Counted from the first letter of the stretch, positions 1 through 5,348 are shown. The stretch: DNA of 13,846 bases from UBA4615 sp044359175 (GCA_044359175.1 JBIKMO010000109.1:1-13846), one strand, 5' to 3'. Translations and numbers: made by a program. Notes: generated by a model not told the origin, from the letters alone.

Positions 1-497
1 CCGCCCGCGGCGAACCAGCGCAGGTGCACCGCGAACAGCAGGATCAGCAGGATCGCGAACCAGAAGTTCGGGATCGCGATGCCGAGCTGCGACAGGCTCA
101 TCAGCCCGACGTCGCCCGCCCGGTTGTGGCGGGAGGCCGCGTACACGCCCGCCCCGAGCGCCAGCACGACGGTGAGCGCCATCGCCATCGCCGCGAGGGG
201 TACCGTGACCACGAGCCGCTCGGCGATCAGCCCGGCGACCGGCGAGCCGTACGCGTGGCTGTCGCCCAGCTCGCCGCCCAGCAGGCCGCCCACCCATGCG
301 AGGTAGCGCTCCAGCGGCGGGCGGTCGAGCCCGAGCCGGGCGGCGAGCGCCGACACCGCCTCGGGCGAGGCGTCCGGGCCCAGCATCATCTGCGCGGCGT
401 CGCCGGGCAGGATCTCGAGCACGACGAACACCACGATCGAGGTCGCCGCCAGCGTGGCGATCAGCGTGGCGAGACGCTTGAGCAAGAAGAGCTTCAT
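1..497 (-). CDS. ABC transporter permease, DppB/OppB type (partial, C-terminus cut by window edge)
   Basis: Inner-membrane permease subunit of a peptide/nickel/opine-type ABC importer. The minus strand from the ATG at 497 reads 165 codons without a stop to the left edge. It begins MKLFLLKRLATLI, a positively charged N-terminus leading into a first membrane helix (about residues 9-29). The family-typical ILPGD follows, then a periplasmic segment with the GGELGDS...SPV pattern seen in DppB-type permeases. A second helix covers about residues 95-120, and a third starts at IPNFWFAILLILLFAV, ending in the usual LRWF. The product is normally 310-340 residues, so about half is present. No good Shine-Dalgarno precedes the ATG, but the reading frame and N-terminal pattern support this start. 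It is transcribed away from the methyltransferase at 659, so it may be the first gene of its operon; substrate-binding and ATPase genes would lie outside the window. Substrate cannot be told from this fragment. Confidence 0.9.
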   Translation of the reverse strand, partial: MKLFLLKRLATLIATLAATSIVVFVVLEILPGDAAQMMLGPDASPEAVSALAARLGLDRPPLERYLAWVGGLLGGELGDSHAYGSPVAGLIAERLVVTVPLAAMAMALTVVLALGAGVYAASRHNRAGDVGLMSLSQLGIAIPNFWFAILLILLFAVHLRWFAAG

Positions 498-583
498 CGC
501 CGCGGGGCGGGCGGCCGGGATACGACGCGCATGGCCGGCCGATGATAGCGCCCGACTCGCGACGGCGCCGGAACGCCGGGGCT

Positions 584-611
584 TTGCCGGGCCGCGCGTC
601 GCCGTTATCCT
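584..611 (+). promoter_or_regulatory. candidate sigma-70 promoter for the methyltransferase gene
   Basis: In the 161-nt divergent gap 498-658 there is TTGCCG (584-589), a 16-nt spacer and TATCCT (606-611). Each hexamer matches four of six consensus positions. Transcription would start near 618, about 40 nt before the ATG at 659. The rest of the gap shows no obvious operator, and I could not place a promoter for the leftward permease. A run of eight C (648-655) lies just before the ATG where a Shine-Dalgarno would be expected. Confidence 0.35.
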
Positions 612-658
612 CACCGGCCCGACCACGTCACCGCGCGCCGCGCAGCGCCCCCCCCGTC

Positions 659-1237
659 ATGAACCACCGCCGATCCGTGCTGGCCTCGCTGGCCACGCTG
701 TCCGCCGCCGGCCTCGCAGGCGGCGCCGCGAGCGCTCAGACCGCCGCACCCACCCGCACGCCGGACGTGGTCTTCGTGCCCACCCCGAACGAGATCGTCG
801 ACGAGATGCTGTCGGTGGCGGCGGTCGGCGCAAAGGATCTGCTCTACGACCTGGGATCCGGGGACGGGCGCATCCCGATCACGGCCGCCCGTCGGTTCGG
901 CACCCGCGGACTGGGCATCGACATCGACCCGCAGCGGGTCAAGGAGGCGAACGCGAACGCGGTCGCCGCCGGGGTCACCGACAAGGTGCGGTTCGTCCAG
1001 GGCGACCTGTTCGAGCTGGACCTGACCCCGGCCACGGTGATCACGCTGTACCTGCTGCCCGAACTGAACCTGCGGCTGCGGCCGAAGCTGCTGACGCTGA
1101 AGGCCGGCACCCGGATCGTGTCGCACGATTTCTCGATGGGCGACTGGAAGCCGAACCGTACGATCCACAAGGGCAGCAAGACGGTCTATTTCTGGACCGT
1201 GCCCGCCGCCGGGCAGCCGTACCCGAAGACCTCCTGA
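659..1237 (+). CDS. exported class I SAM-dependent methyltransferase, FAM173/ATPSC-KMT-like
   Basis: A 192-residue protein with a Rossmann methyltransferase fold. Visible motifs are the glycine-rich motif I DLGSGDGRI (residues 64-72), an acidic motif II in GIDIDP (86-91), QGDLFE (114-119), and a following VITLYLLPELN segment. The order VFVPTPNEIV, DLGSGDGRI, LLPxLxxxLRPKL, then HDFxMxDWKPN resembles the small FAM173/ATP-synthase-c lysine methyltransferase family, whose members methylate protein lysines. The N-terminus is unusual: HRRSVLAS, a hydrophobic stretch, then AASAQT, which looks like a Tat-type signal peptide with cleavage near residue 26. The ATG at 659 was chosen because it starts this signal. 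It lacks a Shine-Dalgarno and is preceded by a C8 run. An upstream in-frame ATG at 542 would add 39 arginine/proline-rich residues with no coding character. The substrate is unknown, and export of a SAM-dependent enzyme is puzzling because the cofactor is cytoplasmic. Confidence 0.85.
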   Translation: MNHRRSVLASLATLSAAGLAGGAASAQTAAPTRTPDVVFVPTPNEIVDEMLSVAAVGAKDLLYDLGSGDGRIPITAARRFGTRGLGIDIDPQRVKEANANAVAAGVTDKVRFVQGDLFELDLTPATVITLYLLPELNLRLRPKLLTLKAGTRIVSHDFSMGDWKPNRTIHKGSKTVYFWTVPAAGQPYPKTS

Positions 1238-1261
1238 GCCGCGCCGGGGCCGCAGGTGCGC

Positions 1262-1283
1262 GGCGCGCGCTTGAACGCGCGCC
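1262..1283 (+). terminator. GC hairpin after the methyltransferase gene
   Basis: GGCGCGCG (1262-1269) and CGCGCGCC (1276-1283) form a perfect 8-bp stem around the six-base loop CTTGAA, 25 nt after the stop codon at 1237. There is no T-tract, so it is not a textbook intrinsic terminator. It may be a weak terminator or an mRNA 3' end stabiliser. Confidence 0.35.
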
Positions 1284-1296
1284 TGGCGCCCTCATG

Positions 1297-1332
1297 TCAG
1301 GAGGGTCGTCGTCGTTCCGACCCACGCCCGTC
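1297..1332 (+). promoter_or_regulatory. structured leader: distant Shine-Dalgarno plus hairpin before the membrane-protein gene
   Basis: TCAGGAGGG (1297-1305) is a strong ribosome-binding sequence but sits 27 nt before the ATG at 1333, far outside the usual 5-9 nt. Its last three G open a perfect 6-bp hairpin, GGGTCG (1303-1308) with CGACCC (1318-1323), around a nine-base loop. Folding would shorten the distance to the start codon or occlude part of the site. The same arrangement with a different stem sequence precedes the next gene (1758-1791). Confidence 0.45.
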
Positions 1333-1686
1333 ATGGCCGCTGCCTCGTCCCGCACCGAACTGCTGCGCCGTCAGGGCACGCTCGAGTCCGCGTTCGCGCT
1401 CGCGGTCGCGATCTCGCTGTTCACCGGCGACCCGTCGCCGGGCGTCGCGCTGGGCGTGGGGCTGCTCGCGGTCTGGCTGGCGGCGCGTGGCCACGCGATG
1501 GTCGAGCAGTGCGTGCCGCTCGCCGAGGCCGAGCAGCACGAACTCGAACGGCTGAAACGCCGCTCGCAGCCCGTGCGCGAGCTGGTCGCGGTCATCGAGC
1601 GGGCGGGGCAGACCCCGGTGCGGTTCGACCTGAACCGCTGCCGACGCCTCGCGCGCGTCGAGTCGCTGCTCGATGGGCGCACCTGA
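1333..1686 (+). CDS. small membrane protein of unknown function
   Basis: I do not recognise this 117-residue protein. It has a short charged N-terminus (about residues 1-15), then two close hydrophobic stretches, ESAFALAVAISLF (about 18-30) and GVALGVGLLAVWLAA (about 37-51), separated by TGDPSPG. This suggests a helical hairpin or two short membrane helices. The remaining 65 residues are soluble and mostly helix-prone, rich in Arg and Glu, containing LERLKRRSQPVRELV and ending RRLARVESLLDG. Codon use fits the neighbours, with nearly every third position G or C, so it is likely a real gene. The ATG at 1333 is preferred because it follows the structured leader. An in-frame ATG at 1294 would add 13 residues but has no ribosome-binding site. 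It lies 95 nt after the methyltransferase and 105 nt before the sigma region 4 gene, all in the same direction. Confidence 0.7.
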   Translation: MAAASSRTELLRRQGTLESAFALAVAISLFTGDPSPGVALGVGLLAVWLAARGHAMVEQCVPLAEAEQHELERLKRRSQPVRELVAVIERAGQTPVRFDLNRCRRLARVESLLDGRT

Positions 1687-1723
1687 CCGGGAGTTCGATG
1701 GCCTCGAGCTGGTGGCTCACCTC

Positions 1724-1752
1724 TTGAGCCTTTCGCGGTCCACCCTCATATC
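1724..1752 (+). promoter_or_regulatory. weak candidate promoter for the sigma region 4 gene
   Basis: The 105-nt gap 1687-1791 is less GC-rich than its surroundings. TTGAGC (1724-1729) and CATATC (1747-1752) are 17 nt apart, matching four and three of six consensus positions. Transcription from it would start near 1759, that is, at the TCAGGAGGG element of the structured leader. Confidence 0.2.
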
Positions 1753-1757
1753 GGAGA

Positions 1758-1791
1758 TCAGGAGGGCGCTTACCGCCCGGTCTCATCCATC
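1758..1791 (+). promoter_or_regulatory. structured leader: distant Shine-Dalgarno plus hairpin before the sigma region 4 gene
   Basis: TCAGGAGGG (1758-1766) lies 25 nt before the ATG at 1792. Its final GGG opens a perfect 5-bp hairpin, GGGCG (1764-1768) with CGCCC (1774-1778), around CTTAC. The element, spacing and stem position repeat those at 1297-1332, but the stem bases differ (GGGCG/CGCCC against GGGTCG/CGACCC). The frame upstream of 1792 is open back to the TGA at 1684 but contains no alternative ATG, GTG or TTG, so the distant start is forced. Confidence 0.45.
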
Positions 1792-1998
1792 ATGCTGACT
1801 GCCAACGAACGCAAGGTGCTGGAACTCCGCTTCGGTCTCGGCGGCGACGACGCGAGCCGCGGTCTCACGCTCGTCGAGATCGCGCAACGGCTGGGCGTCA
1901 CGCCGCAGCGCGCGAGCCAGCTCGAGGCAAGCGCGCTCGCCAAGATGCGCGCCGCGATGCACGCGCGCGGCATCGTGAGCATGGACGACGTGCTCTGA
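1792..1998 (+). CDS. stand-alone sigma-70 region 4 (helix-turn-helix) small protein
   Basis: The whole 68-residue product corresponds to region 4 of primary sigma factors: LTANERKVLELRFGLGG (cf. RpoD LTPREAKVLRMRFG), then TLVEIAQRLGVTPQRASQLE, then ASALAKMR. Regions 1-3 are absent and the frame has a stop at 1684, so it is not the tail of a longer gene at this locus. In RpoD region 4 binds the -35 element and the RNA polymerase beta flap. Against E. coli RpoD the recognition helix TRERIRQIE becomes TPQRASQLE, so three residues implicated in -35 recognition differ (R584 to P, E585 to Q, R588 to S), while R586 and Q589 are kept. It may be a DNA-binding regulator, a polymerase-binding decoy, or a remnant of a sigma factor. 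Codon use is normal and the frame is intact, which argues against decay. The 25-nt-distant Shine-Dalgarno suggests controlled translation. Confidence 0.8.
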   Translation: MLTANERKVLELRFGLGGDDASRGLTLVEIAQRLGVTPQRASQLEASALAKMRAAMHARGIVSMDDVL

Positions 1999-2018
1999 AG
2001 CCAGCACGCACGAGGGCG

Positions 2019-2037
2019 GCCGGGCGCGCCGCCCGGC
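2019..2037. terminator. bidirectional terminator-like hairpin between convergent genes
   Basis: GCCGGGCG (2019-2026) and CGCCCGGC (2030-2037) form a perfect 8-bp stem with a three-base loop. It lies in the 61-nt gap between the sigma region 4 gene (ends 1998) and the quinone oxidoreductase gene, which ends at 2060 on the other strand. No T-tract is present on either side. Confidence 0.45.
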
Positions 2038-2059
2038 GCGCACCGGCGGACGTACCGGA

Positions 2060-3034
2060 TCAGGGCCGGATCAGCACCTTGCCGGTCACGCGGCGCGCCG
2101 ACAGGTCGTCCAGCGCGCGAGCCACCTCGTCGAGCCGATAGGTCGCCGACACGCGCGGGCGCAGCCGGCCCTCGCGCATCCATCCGAGCAGTTCCCGCAT
2201 GCCGGCGAGGTTCGCCTGCGGTTCGCGCTGGGTGAACTGCCCCCAGAACACGCCGACGATCGAGGCACCCTTCAGCAGCGCGAGATTGAGCGGCAGCGAC
2301 GGGATCTGCCCGCTCGCGAACCCGATCACCAGGTACCGGCCCCGCCAACCGATCGATCGGAACGCCGGCTCGGCGAAGCGGCCGCCGACCGGATCGTAGA
2401 TGACGTCCGGGCCGCGACCGCCGGTCTCCCGTCGGATCGCCTCGCGCAGGTCCTCGGCCTCGTAGAGGATCGTCGCGTCCGCGCCGTGCTCGCGGCACAC
2501 GGCGAGCTTGGCCTCGCTGGAAGCCGCTGCGATCACCCGCGCACCAAGCGCCTTGCCGATCTCCACCGCCGACAGGCCGACGCCGCCGGCCGCGCCGAGC
2601 ACCAGCAGGGTCTCGCCCGGCTGCAGCGCGGCGCGGTCGCGCAGCGCGTGCCAGGACGTGCCGTAGGTGAGCGTGAACGCTGCCGCGACGTCGTAGCCCA
2701 GCTCGGGCGGCATCGGCACGACCTTGTCGGCCGGCGAGACCACCTCCTCGGCGAAGCAGCCCACACCCGCGAACGCGATCACCCGGTCGCCGGGCGACAC
2801 GTGCGTCACGCCCTCGCCCACCGCGATCACGTCGCCGGCCGCCTCGGAGCCGGGCGTGAAGGGCAGCGACGGCTGGACCTGGTACTTCTTCTGGATGATC
2901 AGCACGTCCGGGAAGTTGACGCCGGCGGCGCGCACACGCACCCGCACCTCGCCCGGGCCGGGGTCGCGCGCGGGCACGTCGCGCACCACCAGCCGGTCCG
3001 CCGGACCCCACTGCTCGCACAGCACCGCTCGCAT
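2060..3034 (-). CDS. NADPH:quinone oxidoreductase family protein (zinc-less MDR)
   Basis: A 324-residue cytoplasmic medium-chain dehydrogenase/reductase of the quinone oxidoreductase type. These enzymes transfer a hydride from NADPH to quinones or activated enones/enoyl thioesters. The N-terminal catalytic domain carries AAGVNFPDVLI (residues 36-46), PFTPGSEAAGDV (58-69) and PGDRV (81-85). The nucleotide-binding Rossmann motif is LGAAGGVG (146-153), followed by VIYDPVGG. The Cys and Glu/His zinc ligands of true alcohol dehydrogenases are absent, which fits the zinc-less subgroup. Length is normal for the family. The ATG at 3034 is fixed by GAGGAGG five nt upstream. It is divergent from the nitronate monooxygenase gene, with a shared 99-nt promoter gap centred on a 20-bp palindrome. 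A role in acyl-CoA or quinone chemistry alongside the other oxidoreductases here is inference; the exact substrate is unknown. Confidence 0.9.
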   Translation of the reverse strand: MRAVLCEQWGPADRLVVRDVPARDPGPGEVRVRVRAAGVNFPDVLIIQKKYQVQPSLPFTPGSEAAGDVIAVGEGVTHVSPGDRVIAFAGVGCFAEEVVSPADKVVPMPPELGYDVAAAFTLTYGTSWHALRDRAALQPGETLLVLGAAGGVGLSAVEIGKALGARVIAAASSEAKLAVCREHGADATILYEAEDLREAIRRETGGRGPDVIYDPVGGRFAEPAFRSIGWRGRYLVIGFASGQIPSLPLNLALLKGASIVGVFWGQFTQREPQANLAGMRELLGWMREGRLRPRVSATYRLDEVARALDDLSARRVTGKVLIRP

Positions 3035-3061
3035 CGCCGCCTCCTCGTTTCGCAGCGGACC

Positions 3062-3067
3062 AGTCTA
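3062..3067 (-). promoter_or_regulatory. candidate -10 element for the quinone oxidoreductase gene
   Basis: On the minus strand this reads TAGACT, matching four of six -10 positions. It predicts a start near 3055 and a leader of about 20 nt containing the strong Shine-Dalgarno. The matching -35 region falls inside the palindrome at 3073-3092, which contains no recognisable -35 hexamer. Confidence 0.3.
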
Positions 3068-3072
3068 CCGCC

Positions 3073-3092
3073 GGCGGGCGCCGGCGCCCGCC
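3073..3092. promoter_or_regulatory. perfect 20-bp palindrome in the divergent promoter gap
   Basis: GGCGGGCGCCGGCGCCCGCC is its own reverse complement over all 20 bases, centred between 3082 and 3083. It sits five bases from the leftward -10 candidate (3062-3067) and four bases from the rightward one (3097-3102), so it would cover the -35 region of both divergent promoters. That symmetry suggests an operator for a dimeric regulator. It could also be a chance product of high GC. Confidence 0.4.
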
Positions 3093-3096
3093 CGTG

Positions 3097-3102
3097 TATC
3101 CT
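3097..3102 (+). promoter_or_regulatory. candidate -10 element for the nitronate monooxygenase gene
   Basis: TATCCT matches four of six -10 positions and predicts a start near 3109, about 25 nt before the GTG at 3134. The same TATCCT hexamer is the -10 candidate at 606-611. Its -35 region overlaps the palindrome at 3073-3092. Confidence 0.3.
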
Positions 3103-3133
3103 TGCCCCGGCGCAAAGCGGCCGAGGAGACCCA

Positions 3134-4117
3134 GTGAGCCCGCAGGAACTGAAACGACGCCTGACCGTGCCGGTGATCGGCGCGCCGCTGTTCATCGTGT
3201 CGAACCCGGACCTGGTGATCGCGCAGTGTCGGGCCGGTATCGTCGGTTCGTTCCCCGCGCTGAACGCACGTCCCGCCGAGGTCCTGGACGCGTGGCTGCA
3301 GCGGATCACCACCGAGCTCGCCGCCCATGACGCCGCCCACCCCGGACGCCCGTCCGCGCCGTTCGCGGTCAACCAGATCGTTCACAAGTCGAACGACCGG
3401 CTCGAGCACGACGTCGCGATGTGCGTGAAGTACCGGGTGCCGGTGGTGATCACCTCGCTCGGCGCACGCACCGACGTCAACGACGCGATCCACTCGTACG
3501 GCGGCCTGGTGCTGCACGACGTGATCAACCAGACGTTCGCGCGCAAGGCGATCGACAAGGGCGCCGACGGACTGATCCTGGTCGCGGCGGGCGCCGGCGG
3601 ACACGCCGGCACGCAGTCACCGTTCGCGCTGGTGCAGGAGACCCGCGCCTGGTTCGACGGTCCGATCGCGCTGTCGGGTGCGATCGCCACCGGCGACGCG
3701 GTGCTCGCCGCCGAAGCGATGGGCGCCGACTTCGCCTACATCGGCTCGGCGTTCATCGCCACCCGCGAGGCCCACGCGAGCGAGGCCTACAAGCAGGCGA
3801 TCGTCGAGGGCAGCGCCGAGGACATCGTCTACACCAGCCTGTTCACCGGGGTGCACGGCAACTACCTGCGGCCCTCGATCGTGAACGCCGGGCTGGATCC
3901 GGACCATCTGCCGCAGGGCGATCCGAGCACGATGAAGTTCGGTTCGGGCGGCAGCTCGAAGAGCAAGGCCTGGCGCGACATCTGGGGATGCGGCCAGGGC
4001 ATCGGCGCGATCGGCGACGTGCCGGGCGCCGACGAGCGGGTCGCGCGCCTGGTGCGTCAGTACGACGCCGCGCGCGCCCGGCTCGGGCTGGCGGTGCCGG
4101 CGCGCGCCGCCGCATGA
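3134..4117 (+). CDS. nitronate monooxygenase family protein (FMN-dependent, 2-nitropropane dioxygenase-like)
   Basis: A 327-residue TIM-barrel flavoprotein. Family members use FMN and O2 to oxidise alkyl nitronates such as propionate 3-nitronate to carbonyl compounds and nitrite/nitrate; some relatives act on other substrates. Visible features are the N-terminal strand PVIGAPLFIVSNPDLVIAQ (residues 13-31), the diagnostic AGAGGHAG loop (152-159) with the catalytic-type His157, and the FMN phosphate-binding segment PIALSGAIATGDAVLAAEAMGADFAYIGSA. The C-terminal half has GVHGNYLRPSI and a Gly/Ser-rich stretch. The GTG at 3134 is supported by GAGGAG six to eleven nt upstream and by the start of homology just after it. 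It is divergent from the quinone oxidoreductase gene and convergent with the AcuI-like gene. Its stop codon forms one end of a 33-nt inverted repeat. Likely role: detoxification or use of nitro compounds, but the substrate is not shown by sequence. Confidence 0.88.
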   Translation: MSPQELKRRLTVPVIGAPLFIVSNPDLVIAQCRAGIVGSFPALNARPAEVLDAWLQRITTELAAHDAAHPGRPSAPFAVNQIVHKSNDRLEHDVAMCVKYRVPVVITSLGARTDVNDAIHSYGGLVLHDVINQTFARKAIDKGADGLILVAAGAGGHAGTQSPFALVQETRAWFDGPIALSGAIATGDAVLAAEAMGADFAYIGSAFIATREAHASEAYKQAIVEGSAEDIVYTSLFTGVHGNYLRPSIVNAGLDPDHLPQGDPSTMKFGSGGSSKSKAWRDIWGCGQGIGAIGDVPGADERVARLVRQYDAARARLGLAVPARAAA

Positions 4118-4147
4118 GCCGCGCGGCGCGGTCGGCGCCGCGGCTCA
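4115..4147. terminator. bidirectional terminator-like inverted repeat bounded by two stop codons
   Basis: TGAGCCGCG (4115-4123) and CGCGGCTCA (4139-4147) form a perfect 9-bp stem around a 15-nt loop. The left arm begins exactly with the TGA of the nitronate monooxygenase. The right arm ends exactly with the complement of the TGA of the AcuI-like gene, so the whole gap between the convergent genes is the hairpin. No T-tract is present. Confidence 0.5.
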
Positions 4148-5128
4148 GCCTCGCAGATCGACCACGAATCGGCCGCGGTGACGACCGTCGAGCAGCGCCT
4201 CGAACGCACCCGGCAACCCGTCCAGCCCGATCGGCGTCGCGATCCGCGCCGCGTGCCGCGGGCGCAGGTCCGACCCGATCCGCGCCCAGATGCGCTCGCG
4301 CAGCGGCATCGGGCTGTTGGCGTTGATCCCCACCAGCCGGACGCCGCGCAGGATGAACGGCAGCACCGAGGTCGACAGCGCGTTGCCCGCCGCGTTGCCG
4401 AAGGCGGTCACCACGCCCTCCGGCGCCATCGTGCGCAGCAGTCCGTCGAGCGCCTCGCCGCCGAGCGAGTCGACCGCGCCGGCCCAGAGCGCGCTCTCGA
4501 GCGGCCGGTCGCCAACCGACTGCGGCGCGAGCACGCGCGCGGCGCCCAGCGCGGTGAGCCAGCCGTCGTCCGGCTTGCGACTGATCGCGTGCACCTCGGC
4601 GCCCAGCCCCGCGAGCATGTCGATCGCGATCGAGGCGACGCCGCCGGTCGCGCCGTTGACCGCCACCGGCCCACGCGACGGTGCCCAGCCGAACGCTTGC
4701 AGCGCGTCGACCGCGAGCGCCGCGGTGTAGCCGGCCACGCCGACGGTCGCGGCCTCGCGCAGCGACACCCCGGCCGGCAGCCGCACGACCCGATCGGCGG
4801 AGATCTGCATCCACTCGGTGAATCCGCCGTCGCGGTCGGCCGCGAGCCCGAACCCGTGGATGATCACCGCGTCGCCCGGCGCGAAGCGCGCGTCGTCCGA
4901 CGCCTCGACCGTGCCGGCGAGCTCGATGCCGAGCGTGCACGGGAAGTGGCGCACGATGCGCGCGCGCCTCGCGGCCGACAACGCGTCCTTGTAGTTGACC
5001 CCGGCGAAGGCGCCGCGCACCAGCACGCCGCCGGCCGCGCGCAGCGGCGCGAGCGGCAGCATGCGCACCGCACCGAGCCCGGGTTCGTCCTCGCGCTCGA
5101 GCCGCCAGGCCCGGAAGCTCGTGTCCAT
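4145..5128 (-). CDS. acuI: AcuI/YhdH-type acryloyl-CoA reductase family oxidoreductase
   Basis: A 327-residue MDR protein of the YhdH/AcuI branch, whose characterised members reduce acryloyl-CoA to propionyl-CoA with NADPH. Recognition rests on the N-terminal FRAWRLE start, GVNYKDALSA (residues 44-53), the PCTLGIELAGTV segment (63-74), YTAALAVDAL (134-143), the Rossmann loop NGATGGVASIAID (158-170) and the late GINANSPMPLRERIWARI stretch. The family's VxDxVGG is modified here to AGAVDSLGGEALD. Length is typical. The ATG at 5128 follows a GGAGGGGGC ribosome-binding site. It is divergent from the IclR regulator gene, with two inverted repeats in the shared 220-nt gap, so that regulator probably controls it. 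Paired with the acyl-CoA dehydrogenase, it could interconvert saturated and unsaturated acyl-CoAs. The actual acyl chain is unknown, and a broader enone reductase role is possible. Confidence 0.82.
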   Translation of the reverse strand: MDTSFRAWRLEREDEPGLGAVRMLPLAPLRAAGGVLVRGAFAGVNYKDALSAARRARIVRHFPCTLGIELAGTVEASDDARFAPGDAVIIHGFGLAADRDGGFTEWMQISADRVVRLPAGVSLREAATVGVAGYTAALAVDALQAFGWAPSRGPVAVNGATGGVASIAIDMLAGLGAEVHAISRKPDDGWLTALGAARVLAPQSVGDRPLESALWAGAVDSLGGEALDGLLRTMAPEGVVTAFGNAAGNALSTSVLPFILRGVRLVGINANSPMPLRERIWARIGSDLRPRHAARIATPIGLDGLPGAFEALLDGRHRGRFVVDLRG

Positions 5129-5206
5129 GCCCCCTCCGTCGACCCGCCGCGGACGCCGCGCGCGGTCGCGGGGTTATCCCACGCGTCCGGGTCGACCGCC
5201 ATCGCG

Positions 5207-5225
5207 TGTTCCGCTGGGCGGAACA
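5207..5225. promoter_or_regulatory. IclR-type operator candidate (19-bp inverted repeat)
   Basis: TGTTCCGCTGGGCGGAACA consists of perfect 8-bp arms around TGG. It lies in the gap between the AcuI-like gene (ATG at 5128, leftward) and the IclR gene (GTG at 5349, rightward). Length, short central spacer and position between a regulator and its divergent neighbour fit operators of IclR-family dimers. The rest of the 220-nt gap (5129-5348) shows only weak promoter-like hexamers, for example TTGACG at 5242-5247. Confidence 0.55.
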
Positions 5226-5242
5226 TCCGTATCGCAACGGAT
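5225..5242. promoter_or_regulatory. second inverted repeat abutting the IclR-type operator
   Basis: ATCCGT (5225-5230) and ACGGAT (5237-5242) are perfect 6-bp arms around a six-base centre. It shares base 5225 with the end of the 19-bp repeat. The two centres are about 17.5 bp apart, so two dimers could bind side by side on nearly the same face of the helix. The half-sites are related only loosely (TTCCGC against ATCCGT). Confidence 0.35.
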
Positions 5243-5348
5243 TGACGCGCCGCCCGCGGCAGCCGACGATGCCTCGGCCGGGAGCGCGACCGGCGCCCGT
5301 GGCGAGCACCGCCGGCATCCCTTCCCGACGCGCAGGAGACCCGCGGCC

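Noticed and set aside
454..1686. A 410-codon open frame on the plus strand covering the methyltransferase and the membrane protein gene
   Set aside because: Up to about 1290 it translates to Arg/Pro-rich nonsense antiphase to the clear methyltransferase; only the last 117 codons have normal codon use.
1687..1791. Possibility that the sigma region 4 gene is a frameshifted or readthrough extension of the preceding gene, since both are in the same frame
   Set aside because: Only one stop (TGA at 1684-1686) separates them, but the intervening codons have no coding character and the second gene has its own leader and ATG.
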